NCBI GenBank assembly: GCA_963965975.1
Contig: OZ014411.1
Location: 14,958,501-15,022,500 of the forward strand
DNA from: Xestospongia bergquistia
Lineage: Eukaryota; Porifera; Demospongiae; Haplosclerida; Petrosiidae
Direction of reading: 5' to 3'
DNA: 64,000 bases
Shown: positions 31,202-42,200 of the stretch, in pieces
Numbering within the stretch: position 1 is the stretch's first letter
How the letters are laid out: every line of letters begins with the position of its first letter
Position numbers and translations under genes: made by a program
Notes under the pieces: generated by a model
What the model was told of the DNA's origin: nothing
Databases searched by the model: none
What the model saw: the letters and a program-made list of their open reading frames with translations, nothing else

Positions 31202-33531
31202 ATTAAAACTTTCTTCTTTCTTGTCTTCTATCTTAATATAACTTTACCCTTGTGGCCATTTAGCGATGACTCTGATAATGATGACGATACAACTAATGAG
31301 AAAACACCACAAAACAATGGAGTTCTTGTCACTTTTGAAATAGCATCAGCTGAACAGAAGTTCTTACAGGAAGCCAAGCAGTTACTGGACTTGTCTCTTT
31401 TAGACAAATGTCAACATAAGGTCAGTAATAACGTGTTATAGGTAGATGGTGCAGTGGTATAGTTAGTTAGTTAGCAGTATTGGGTACAAGAACTAATATG
31501 ATGGGAGACTGGTCAGTTACTATTAGAATATATTTTTTACAGGTTATTCAAGCTCTACATAAGTCTTGTAATGAAATGAGTAAAGAAGAATTGGCAAAGA
31601 TGAGTGTTCAGTTATTGAACTGCCCTGCCAGTCTATGGCTGAAGGGTGTGAAGTGTTCCCTTGTACTAGTGATATGGTACGTGAGCAATGAAGACAATAG
31701 AACATCTCTCTCTCTCTCTTTAGACTGTAGCAGAGTGTACAGGACCCATGGATGCTCACATGTGGAATGCTTGTCATATCGTTAGCAATAGAGCTAGATC
31801 AGTGTGTTATGCTAATCAGCAACAACAATTTCAACATCAAACAGAAGTCGCTGTTAACCAACTCTCAGTGAGAGCTCAACATTATAACAAATCAAAGCAA
31901 TGGAAGTTCTAGCATCAAATCATGAGCAGGTACAGTAACCTTTAAAATAATGGACTTCTCATAAATGACACTTTATATTAAGGACGTTCTATATTAGGAC
32001 ACTTGTTCTAGTCCCATATTAATACTTTAGTATATTATATAACCTCTATATTGAGGACACTTGTTCTAGTCCCTTACTAATACTTTAGTGTATTATACAC
32101 CCTCAATATTAACGACACTTGTTTTAGTCCCATACTAATACTTTATTGTTTTATATGCAACCTCTATATTGGTTTTAGTGTCCTTTTTTGTTATCCCATG
32201 AGTACATGTGTTCCTCTTTGTCCTCCAAGGGAGACAACCATATGTGTCACTCTGTGTGTCCTCTGAGAGAGAAAACCACACATGTCCTTTGTGGTTTTAG
32301 AGATGAATCCATTGTATGGCTATCCCTCATTCAAATATATCACTTGTTCTCTAAGAGGAATGCATTTGTTCACTTTGTTCTTTAGAAAGGACACATCTTA
32401 TATTTAAATACTCTCTATTTATTTTATTAATTCTATTTCCTATACAGATAATAGTACTAACGATCTATTAATACTTCTAACTGAAATAAGTGGGCAATAT
32501 GAAGATACAATATCAAATCTTAAGACTATCAATGATACTGCAGCACATGTTCTCTCTTTATTGGACACTATGAACAATGCTGTTAGTGTGCAACTTGGCT
32601 GGGTTATGGAGAAAGTAGGTGGAGCTCAGGATGGTCTTCGTATACTGACAACTACAGCTAGTCATTTTCTTTTCTTGTTGATATCGTGTCTAATATTGTT
32701 GTTTCTTAAAGCACCTTGGTTGTCTAGACTAGCTCTACTAGTGTTAGTGTTGGGGAATTTGTTAACTGAACTAAAGTTTCATTATGGTTTTAATCTGGTC
32801 CAGTTAGCTGGAATACTATTAACTATTAATATTACTAGGTAAGTACTGGTATAATATAATATTAAGGTTATTTAAAAATAGAGTAAGTTCCTGAATATAT
32901 AAGTGTTTGGCCTAATCAAGTTATAAAAGGCTTTAGTGTTGTCTGTGGCTGTCATAGTTGGACACTTAAATTATATTGTCCTAATTTTAGGGATATCCTC
33001 ATTTCAGAGGTTTATTAATACTACAAAGGACACTGTATGTACCTCATGTTGTTAATAGTGATGTTCCATAATATAGGCCCCTATAATCATTTTATTAATG
33101 ATATTGACAAAACGTTTCATTAATATAATTCATTTATTAATTATTAGGTGACTAGGGCAAGCAGTGGTATGGTCATTTCAAACCAACCAATACAATTAGG
33201 CCTTTATCCCTCTCTACCAAACCTCAGACTATCTCTCCTGTCCCAACATTGACCACACATAACAGTCAGTAGATATCTGACGATAAGGTAGATGATCTTT
33301 ACAAAAATATTACATCTAATGGAGGCTACATTCCAAAGTTCCCATCCCCTTTAACATCCATCCCCACGTCTACTTTTACCCCTCATAAAAGACCACACGC
33401 CCAATAGTACCTCTTCTAGTTTACTAGGTAACCAAAAGTGTGCTGCAATGACTCGTAATGGTCTGCCTTGTCGCCTCAATGCTAATGTAAATTTGCTTTA
33501 TTGTCATTACCATGGAAGAAATAATTTTTAA
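31202..33531 (+). pseudogene. Brambleberry/KAR5-like nuclear fusion protein, with apparent frameshifts
   Basis: Likely exons: 31202-31420, 31543-31676, 31724-31867, 32448-32838, about 33149-33531. Exon 1 reads a hydrophobic leader then FEIASAEQKFLQEAKQLLD and DLSLLDKCQHK. Exons 2-3 give CNEMSKEELAKMSVQLLNC, FPCTSDM and WNACHIVSNRARSVCYA, the Cys-rich KAR5/GEX1/Brambleberry domain. Exon 4 has a coiled region and two membrane helices (FLFLLISCLILLFL; LALLVLVLGNL). The final exon has a CAAMTRNGLPC...YCHYH Cys/His cluster also found at the end of Brambleberry proteins. The family is a nuclear-envelope/ER protein for nuclear membrane fusion at fertilisation or in cleavage embryos. Three problems appear: no ATG before the leader (ATT at 31,202), a frame change near 31,632 and another near 31,890. 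It is either a pseudogene or carries sequence errors. It is not duplicated in this window. Confidence 0.75.
31960..32175 (+). repeat. ~60-bp tandem repeat in a Brambleberry-like intron
   Basis: Four diverged units of CTATATTGAGGACACTTGTT, CTAGTCCCATACTAATAC and TTTAGTGTATTATA. The same sequence occurs inverted at 60,560-60,660 and 61,785-61,850, and in a weaker form at 16,540-16,630. Confidence 0.8.
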
Positions 33532-33689
33532 AAATCAACTCCACATTGTATAATTAGAAACATTGTGTTATCAGTATTGGAGGTTAAAAACTAATTTCTC
33601 TGAAATACTGATATAATATGTATATGTACATTATTGAGAATTAGAACTTAGTTTTTGTAAAAATTGTTTTGTAACTATAATATTTATAG

Positions 33690-34908
33690 TTTACTTGCTG
33701 GCAATGTTTCTTTCTATCCACATAACATGTCAGCCACAACATGTAGTCTGTCTTGTCCCCATATTGGACGACTACCATTGACTTGAAATGTTAGGACACC
33801 ACATGCTCCTTCTTCCTTAGTTCTTGAAAGAGAAGAGAGAAGAATTAATTGACTCACATTTTGTCTACATGTTCTTTGCATATGTGTGTCTCTTGTCTAT
33901 CTTCTTTAATATCCATCTCCTCTGTCACTATGGTTACTGTTGACATGGTTACTTACTTCTTTGTGTTAGCTGTTAGCTGATCCTTTATAGATTATTTGTT
34001 TGCCTTCTTTATCAATTCAGTACCAGGAAATCCATGAGATATCAGAATTTCTCTTAACACCTAAAAAGATAAGCAACAAGGTTTGTAAGTAAAGTCTACT
34101 TTTTATAGTAAGTATTTAAAATTTTATAAATATTTCTTTACCTCAGGATTACCAATATTCTTATTCTCTTCCCATGCTGCTCGATCTTAAAAAAGTAATG
34201 TTGTTATCTTATACTTAAAGGCCTAAGGAACTTACATAATATCTTTATCAGTTTAGGATCACAACCTGAAGCTAGTGTCACTCGTAATGTGGTAGCACTG
34301 TTCGTATTGGAAAGCTCTCAGGTTATTGAATAGGCCTCTTAGTCCCAAGACAAATATTGATGTTTTGCTTCAGCAAATGCCACCACAGGTACCTAATGAT
34401 ACAACAATGTAGTTGTATGTAGTAGGAAAGAATATATGTACCTGTGGAGTACCAATGTTTTTAAACAAGGCTCCCAGGAGGATAGGTAGAGAGAGAGAGA
34501 GAAAGAGAGAAAGAGATGATCATCTCTCCTAGTGAACTTACATGAGGAAGTGGTATAGCTAGCCTCTGGTAGAGCATCTTTCCTACCCAAATTCTCTGCA
34601 CTAAAAACAGTCGATCAATTCCCCCAAAATAACTGATTATTAACATAAAAGCTATAAAAAATAAAAAATTTAAAAGGAAAAAAATTAAGTTACCCTGGAA
34701 CTCCAAATGCTCCTCTATTTCCAGCCTCTTCAGTATTATTTTTAAGTAGTTCTGAACAACCAGAGTTAGTAGCCATTTTAAAAACATCAAGACCTTTTAT
34801 CACTGTATCAACGACAGCCTGTATCTCATCATGTTCCTCCATATCTCTACCTTCATGAAAAACTAGGACCACCACACCCTTATTGATAACCAATATTTCA
34901 CTGATCAT
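33690..34908 (-). pseudogene. Armadillo-like repeat gene, fragmentary
   Basis: Minus-strand exons with plausible splice sites: 34,690-34,908 (VVDTVIKGLDVFKMATNSG, NRGAFGVPG), 34,542-34,600 (NLGRKDALPEASYTTSS), about 34,440-34,480 (SLFKNIGTPQ), 34,240-34,400 (shifted frames with LRGLFNNLRA and TTLRVTLASGCDP), 34,140-34,195 (AAWEENKNIGNPE), 34,010-34,060 (LREILISHGFPGTELIKKA) and 33,730-33,830 (VLTFQVNGSRPIWGQD, then a stop). The helical pattern is armadillo-like, as in LRRK2/ARMC proteins, but no specific family could be fixed. Frameshifts near 34,330 suggest decay. Confidence 0.35.
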
Positions 34909-35616
34909 CTGTCACTTAATGCAACTTCTTCTCACAGCATTTCACTGCCTCATCAAGATCTCTGGACTCATTCTTCCTTGATGGTCTGCTGCACTTAATG
35001 ATGCCGAAGTGAGAGTAGCTATGACTGCAAAACAACTGCAAACCTCTTCTTATTCTGCTAGCCTATCCCAAGATCTAAGTACTGATCTGGCCATGCTACC
35101 CCTTCCAACCTCTTTGGTGTCCTTCCCTTAAGCAACATTCTTTCTGGTCACTTCATACCAGTTTCATTTATATAGTTTCCACTGTCTAGATCCTCATCAA
35201 TATAATATTCCCATTAGTACTTGGGACTATTGACATCCTGTACAGCTATCCAGAACTCTCTTTTCCACTTCCTGCCCTCTCTATATACCTCACCCATCTC
35301 CTTGTGAATAGTTCTGTCGCCAGCAGCTGACCCATTCTTTTTCAAGTAGGCTGAATTTATTCAGGCTTGTTTGTTGAGATAAGGGATTTGTTATCTGACA
35401 AGATCACTCTCATTCTGCAACTAGTGTCTGTGCAAAGTGTTACCCAGGTTCCTAAACTTCCATAAGCTGCTAGAACCTGCCTATGCTTACTTTCAGACAT
35501 TACATCATTGGCATGTTTTTGTTTGGTGTATGCAGCAATTGGAACTGCACACCATACAACCAGAGACATGTTAGCATATGCTATTTATTAATTCATAAGG
35601 CACTCTGTCATGGTCA
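34909..35616. other. Stretch left of the gypsy relic; one unexplained open frame
   Basis: The minus strand is open at 35,357-35,569 (VVWCAVPIAAYTKQKHANDV). Further frames with WKRELWIAVQDVNSPKY and YYIDEDLDSGNY follow with interruptions (about 35,160-35,330). They look like a decayed coding sequence, possibly from a transposon, that I do not recognise. GC content is higher than the flanks. Confidence 0.35.
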
Positions 35617-35815
35617 TATAGTATTTTGACTGAATACTATCACAAAATAATAATAATTTGAATATCTCCTGGTCAGACACAATGATTGATTAACTGCGTA
35701 GGTGTTTCATGTTACAAAATCATGTAGCATGGGGGGTATGTAAATATATGCAAGAGTGTGTATGCTGATGTCAAAGAAAGTAAAAAGGGAATTTCAGAAT
35801 CTTAACTACTACGGT
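35617..35815 (-). repeat. 3' LTR of the gypsy relic, copy B
   Basis: About 197 bp, matching 38,047-38,243 with scattered substitutions and a short gap near 35,672. Confidence 0.8.
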
Positions 35816-35860
35816 ACTCCCCCCCCCAGAGAGTTATGTAATGAACGGATATAATTGAAA

Positions 35861-36755
35861 TTATACTGATGGATGGACATGACATCCGTAACAAGTAGTA
35901 GTTGATGAAGAATTAGGAGACGTAGTAACTGGAGTAGATGGTGTAGTATCAGTATGATCAATGCTTGAATTCTTTCGATCAATGTTAGCATTAGTGTCTT
36001 GTAGAGTATCTGTGTTAGTACTGTTAGTAGCAGTCAGTTCTGCCTCCATGTATGCAGGTTTTAGCCTGTCAATAGAAACTGTGTCTTGCTTCCCACGGAT
36101 CTCGATAGTAAAATAGTTATCATCACGATCGATAACTTTAAATGGTCTGTCGTATGGTGGTTGGAGTGAAGTTTTGACACCATCAAGTCGGACGAAAACA
36201 AATTTGGTAGAGTTAAGATGTTGATGAATAAAAGAGGTATGGGATGATTGAGTTTGTGTAGGGTAAGACATATTTTGGTCATTGTAGACTTAAGTTTTGA
36301 AATGTAAGTTGTATCTGGTATAGTATCAGGTGATGGTAAGAAAAACTGTCCAGGTAAACACAACGTAGAACAGTACACTAGTTCAGCAGCACTGCAACCT
36401 AGATCTTCTTTTACTGCTGCTCTTATACCTAGTAGTACTAGTGGGAGTGCATTAATCCATGGAGTGTGTTGCCCATGAGCTCGAAGAGCTGCTTTGAGAG
36501 TACGGTGGAAACGTTCTATGATACCATTGGACATAGGGTGATATGCAGTGGTTCTGATTCTATGTGTACCTAAGATTTTCATTAACTGCTGCCATAGATG
36601 TGACTCAAACTGAGTACCTTGATCAGTTGTGATTGTGGAGGAAATCCCAAAACAAGCAGTCCAACCACTGACAAAAGCGTTGGCAACTGTCTCCACTGTG
36701 ATGTTGGCAATAGGGAGTTCTTCACACCAACGAGTAAAACAGTCGATGCATGTTA
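35861..36755 (-). pseudogene. Integrase and C-terminal tail of the gypsy relic
   Basis: The DDE core is visible: the first Asp in CIDCFTRWCEELP, the second in ITTDQGTQFES and the Glu in SNGIIERFHRTLK. The segment down to about 36,270 is then continued in another frame by FVFVRLDGVKTSLQPPYDRPF and VSIDRLKPAY, the C-terminal part. The zinc-binding N-terminus is lost in the deletion, and the frame is shifted near 36,265. Not functional. Confidence 0.85.
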
Positions 36756-36793
36756 ATAATGACTGCTCCTTACACTATCAGGAGGAGAGATAA

Positions 36794-37408
36794 CTAGATT
36801 GGGGGTTGTAAAGATGAGGCCAGTATATTTATTTGTAAGTGAGTAACTGTGTCAAGTAAGCATTTATTGTGTGCATCTACTAGTAGTTTATGACATTGTA
36901 AGAAGTTGATACCTATAATTGGATACTGTACGTCTGCTATAATGAAAACCCACTTGAATGATCTGCGTAGTCCTAAATTAAGTGCGATCAGCTTGGTACC
37001 GTAGGTGCGAACTGAAGTATTGTTTGCTGCCTGAAGAGTTAAATTACTAGATTTGCATTGCCTGCCAAATCGAGACGGAGGGTATACACTAACTTCTGCT
37101 CCCGTATCCACTAGAAAACGTGTGTTCGATGTGCGACCATGAATAAAGAATAGACGACTGTTAGTGTTGCCAGTGACTGGCCTGCTCCTTTCCCGTCCAA
37201 GCGCACCGAGGTTGGCACTTTTTGGCATCATCCCCAAAACAGTGATGATACCAACAGAGATTGGAGGGCGGTTGTGTTTTACATGGAGCAGGGCCGGGTG
37301 AATGACAAGGGGACTTAGAGGGACGATGGTTAAATGAAGGTTTTGGAAAATGCATGGATTAGAATAATGACTTGAGATCTGATATCTCTGAACATAATTG
37401 ATCAACAT
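36794..37408 (-). pseudogene. Zinc knuckle and protease of the gypsy relic
   Basis: The zinc knuckle CWYHHCFGDDAKKCQPRC sits in one frame (about 37,215-37,270). The aspartic protease with FLVDTGAEVSVYPPS is in another (37,180 and below). The frame change near 37,180 shows decay. The open frame ends in the deletion junction. Confidence 0.8.
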
Positions 37409-38018
37409 CTGAGCTGAGTTGGGTGTTGATTTGAGTTACTGCTTGTGCAGCTATATCCGTTACTTTATCAGCTAGATCTGCCAGTTCTTCTAAAGACTGA
37501 GAGCCTCCAGCAGAAGCTAGAACCATTCTCACATTTGGGGGTAATCCTTGTAAAAATAAGTCCCGTAGGAAAGCAGTGTCTGCCATTGCTGCTTTGTCTC
37601 CAAGGAGTTGTTTCATTCTTCTAAGCAGCTGAGACGGCTTCCTATCAACTAGCTTTTCAGTATTGAAGAGCTGCTGTAAGCGGCGTTGCTCTGACGCCAT
37701 AGTTCTTGCTATCAGTTGGGTCTTAAGGCTGTTATAGGGGTTGGTTGCTGGGTGCTTAAGAATTATGTCTCTTACTTCTATAGCGACCTCTGGCATCAGA
37801 GAAGCAATTACATGATCAAATATGGTCTTCTGCGAGGTGATATTGCGGGTACTGAACTGTGCATCCACTGGGGCAAACCATACCTCAGGGTCTGCAGGCC
37901 AAAAAGGAGGGATTTTGATGTTCACAGCAGTAACCGCTGGGATTAAGGATGATGGCTGCTCCTGTTGCTGTGGTGGGTCTTGTTGCTGTGGTGGTTCTTG
38001 CTGCTGTTCATCTGCCAT
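37359..38018 (-). CDS. Gag of the gypsy relic, copy B (open)
   Basis: 219 codons from ATG at 38,018: a Gln/Pro-rich start, then PPFWPADPEVWFAPVDAQF, LIARTMASEQRRLQQLF and LRDLFLQGLPPNVRMVL. This is the capsid-type Gag of gypsy elements with a TTGGTGACCCC primer site. It ends with a stop before the zinc knuckle, so the normal Gag-Pol fusion is broken. Confidence 0.8.
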   Translation of the reverse strand: MADEQQQEPPQQQDPPQQQEQPSSLIPAVTAVNIKIPPFWPADPEVWFAPVDAQFSTRNITSQKTIFDHVIASLMPEVAIEVRDIILKHPATNPYNSLKTQLIARTMASEQRRLQQLFNTEKLVDRKPSQLLRRMKQLLGDKAAMADTAFLRDLFLQGLPPNVRMVLASAGGSQSLEELADLADKVTDIAAQAVTQINTQLSSDVDQLCSEISDLKSLF

Positions 38019-38046
38019 GGCATACGATCACATCCGGGGTCACCAA

Positions 38047-38243
38047 TATAGTATTTTGACTGAATACTATCACAAAATAATAGTAACTCCTGGTCAGCTT
38101 AAATAGACACAATGATTGATTATCTGCGTAGGTGTTTGATGTTACAAAATCATGTAGCATAGGGGCTATGTAAATATATGCAAGAGTGTGTATGCTGATG
38201 TCAAAGAAAGTAAAAAGGGAATTTCAGAATCTTAACTACCACA
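38047..38243 (-). repeat. 5' LTR of the gypsy relic, copy B
   Basis: 197 bp; outer end reads TGTGGTAG on the minus strand. Homologous DNA in copy A is at 1,544-1,748. Confidence 0.8.
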
Positions 38244-39298
38244 GTTGTGAGGGTGATTGGGTTATGACTGCTCCTTACACTATCAGGATAACATTGATCT
38301 CCTCTTTTAAGTAGAATTGAGGTGTGCATGGTCATTTAAACTTGGCCAACATTCTTGAGCAAACTTTGATTAGCAAGTGATGACTATAGAACTGAGTACG
38401 CACTGGGCTTCCTCCAGTAGCCTCCCCCCTCTGCACTGCACATCAACTACATCCAAGACCACATGTTGAGTTCATACTGTATATGTGTGTCGTGTGTAAT
38501 AAAAGTTCTTGCATCTACTGATGATGCTGGTTGCATCTATAAGCATATAGATGCAACCAACCCACAGGTATAGAATTTAATAGACACCGTGGCTGAAGAG
38601 GAAGACATCCATACAAGAAATAGACATAAATAATAATTAGAAAAGGGAAGTCTTTGTTTAATAAAAATTTAGCTGACCCATTTTGCTAAATCTATTTTTT
38701 GTCTATTTTCACAAGGGACATTTTGTAATATTTGTCAGGCAAGTGACCACAGACAGACTCAAAACATTGATATAACAATAGTTGTTGTATTGTTATGTAA
38801 CTTATAAGAACAAAGGCATTTGTTCACTGCTAGGTACAAATCTGTTAGCCATGGATTGATACAACTCATGGAGGTAAAGTACTTCTCAACTTAACAGTCC
38901 CAGCAATCGAAGAATTTCATCTTCCACAAGACACAATGACACTAATGAAATCATTGTACATAAATAATTAATAAATTATAAACATTCTGTGTATTGGAAA
39001 CTTTTTCTGCACAATTCTATAGTTGACATTATTTTTAAGCAATTTGTTTTTGCTAAAAATGCTAATTTCTAATTTGTTTATACACATCTAACTTAAAATC
39101 TGTGTAAAATTACAACCAAGCATTAATTTTTTGCAGATTTTGTGACTTTTCTGCTACTGAATAATAATTGCCAAAGCAATCAGTACTTTCTTGCTTTGTA
39201 TAACTCCAAATATTATTATAGGGTTTGTATATGTTTTAGTAATAGTTTAGTGTATTAGTAATTTAATTTTAGAGGTTGATATATTCTTTTTATAATAG
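38244..39298. other. Upstream flank of copy B of the 16-exon gene
   Basis: Matches 1,749-2,798. It has the same 10-bp inverted repeat (near 38,533-38,556) and the same ATGGAG/GTAAAG candidate start (near 38,868). No 5' exon of the gene was found between here and the Brambleberry-like gene. Confidence 0.4.
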
Positions 39299-42200
39299 GT
39301 TGGATGGGCAGCTCTTCATTATGCAAGTTATGAAGGGCATATAGACATTGTTGAAGTATTACTCAACCATGGAGCTAATATCAATATTGTTACTGAGGTA
39401 ATTAAAATCATGAGAATAAGTGTGTTTTACTCCAATATTTAAGTTGTGTGAACAGACAGTAACTATCAGAGTAGACATAACATAGACCTTATAATTGTAC
39501 TACAATAACAATGAAAAGAAAATGTGCAAAACCCTTGAAACAATAGCAGATGAATTACACTGAGTGGTATCACTTTATAATTGGCATGCTACCACTGTAT
39601 CAGAATTTATCAAGTAGTGAATCATTATTAGAAACCTAATTCTAAATAGTAACATCCATTGTAGTAATAAAAGTGGTGTAGTCATTATAATTTTCACTCT
39701 TGTATTTCTGCTCTAACATTTGTGGTGATTTGTTATGTCTAAGTTCATTTACAATATAGTAGACAGTAAGTATCATATAATGTAATGTAACTTATATGTT
39801 TAGTGACTACATTTTTCTTTATTTTTGTCTCTTTTATATTTTTGCTCCCATATTTATGGCAATATGATTACTTGGCATCCCTATGCCTCATTAACAATAT
39901 CATAGGAGGTAAGTTTGATATAATATAATGCAACTTATAATTTTATTAAATACAAAATTGTTATTTTATTTGTTTTTATATTTTCCCACATTTATGATAA
40001 TATGATTACTTGTCATATCTATGTGTCATTTAAATATAATAGTGGGTAAGTGTGATATAATGTAGTATAACTTTTAGGTTTATTAAATACAATATTGTAT
40101 TTTTATTTGCTTTATATTTTTTTCCACATTTATCATGATATGATTACTTGTCACCTCTATGTGTCATTTACAATATAATAGCGGGTAAGTGTGATATATT
40201 GTAATACAAATTATAAGTTTATTAAATTCAATATTGTTTTTATATTTTTTTCTCCCACATTTATGGTAATATGATTACTTGTCATCCCTATGTACCTTTT
40301 GCAATATAATAGTCGGTAAGTGTGATATAATGTAATACAACATATAAGTTTATTAAGTGCAATGTTGTTATTTTAGTTATTCTTATATTTTTTCTCCCAC
40401 ATTTATGATAATGTAAATACTTGTCATCTCTATGTGTCATTTAAATTATAATAGCTGGTAAGTGTGATAAATGTAATACAACTTATAACTTTATTGAATA
40501 CAATATTTTATGTTATTCATTCTTATATTTTTCTCCCACATTTATGATAACATGATTACTTGCTATCCCTATGTGTCATTTACGATATAATAGTTGGTAA
40601 GTGTGATATAATGTAATACAACTTATAACTTTATTGAATACAATATTTTTATTTTATTTATTTTATATTTTGCTCCCACATATATGATAATCTAACTACT
40701 TCTCATCTCTATGTCAATTAAAGTATAATAGGAGGAATTTGTTATATATTGTAATACAACCTCTAATTTTATTTAATACGATATTGTTATTTTTTATTCT
40801 TATTTTTTTCCTCCCTCATTTATGACAATATTATTGCTTATCACCTAAAATGTTTCACATACAATATAATAGCCAGTAAGTGTGATATATTGTGGTGTAG
40901 TTTCTAATTCTATGCACAGCAATGTTCATTTACTCTATTGTTTGTTTCCACATTAACAGTCTTACAATTGCTTGGCATCTCAATGCATTCTTTATAATTT
41001 AGTATAATATAATTTAATATATTAGTCAATGCAACATTATCATTATAAAATATAAGCTACTTTCATACATAAAATTATCAAGTTTTTGTAATTTTCGTTG
41101 TCATAAGTAGGCACATTAAAGCTATTTAATGCTTCTCACACATTTATTGGTTTTGGCTATGTCATGATTTATCTCATTTAGCATTTTTTAGAATGGGCAT
41201 ATCATACTAGACAGAATTATTGTTTGTTTAAAGTAATTTTAGTATAATATTACAGTGTGTTTACCATTAGTAATGTAGTCTTTTTTGTTGCTCTGCATTA
41301 TAACAATTATAATGATAGCATTACTATAAACATATTATATTGCCAGGAGCCAATAACATCAAATAAGTAAGTAGTATTTAACTATGTTGGTATAGCATAA
41401 AGTAAATAGTTTCTTGAGAATGACTATATAAGGAAATGTTAAATGGTCAGATATGTTCATTGTTTAGTTAATTACTTTCATGATGTTGATGTATTTAAGC
41501 TTTCAAAAAGTTGTCTTAAAGTGACTGCTATAGTTTGTCTAATAGTGTAACAGTTTTTGTAAGTTTGAGTTACACTCCCTTTAACAGTTCTTTTTTAAAA
41601 TAAGAATTATTGATTTTTTCACACTTTGTTTGACTAGATATTATCAATGTATTGTTATGTGGTAATATTGTGATTGTTTACCTTGTATAATGATTGTTAA
41701 TTTAATTAATATAAGTGTTGAAATTTAATTTGTTAAATTATTTACACACATTGTGGATAATTGAGAGTACATGACTCCTTGAAAAGAGATTATGTTGCTA
41801 TACTAGTATTGTGGTGTTGTTAACATAGCATAGAGACTTATAGAATTTTTTTGAGAACTTGAAGATTTGACAGTGTAATTTACCTTTTTGTTAAGTTATT
41901 TGTTGAATTTTTTGATGAGAGAGATAAATAATTGTTTTTTTCAAAATCTTTTCTGAAATGGCATGAGTAAATTGTCTTTGGCATGAGTAAATTGACCTCT
42001 AGTTTTTCCTCTATGCTACTAAGTAGCAAGCAATAATAATATGGTCACAGACTGGTGTGAAGTGTCAAATTATTTTTAAAATGTCATGTTGATAATTGTG
42101 CAAAAATATGTCAATTGTGATGTAATGGGTATGTATATTTTCGCACTTAAGAGTGTTACTTGTATTGATAACATTACTGTAAGAGTTGTTGCGAGTAGTT

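Larger units (their letters stand above)
35617..38243 (-). mobile_element. Ty3/gypsy LTR retrotransposon relic, copy B, RT/RNase H deleted
   Basis: On the minus strand: 5' LTR 38,047-38,243, primer-binding region (TTGGTGACCCCGG) at 38,034-38,046, gag, zinc knuckle, protease, then a deletion removing reverse transcriptase and RNase H, then integrase, a G-rich polypurine tract (9 Gs, about 35,819-35,828) and 3' LTR 35,617-35,815. The two LTRs differ at several sites and by small indels, so the insertion is old. The deletion junction near 36,758-36,783 contains 25 bp that also occur just outside the 5' LTR at 38,264-38,288. Confidence 0.9.
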
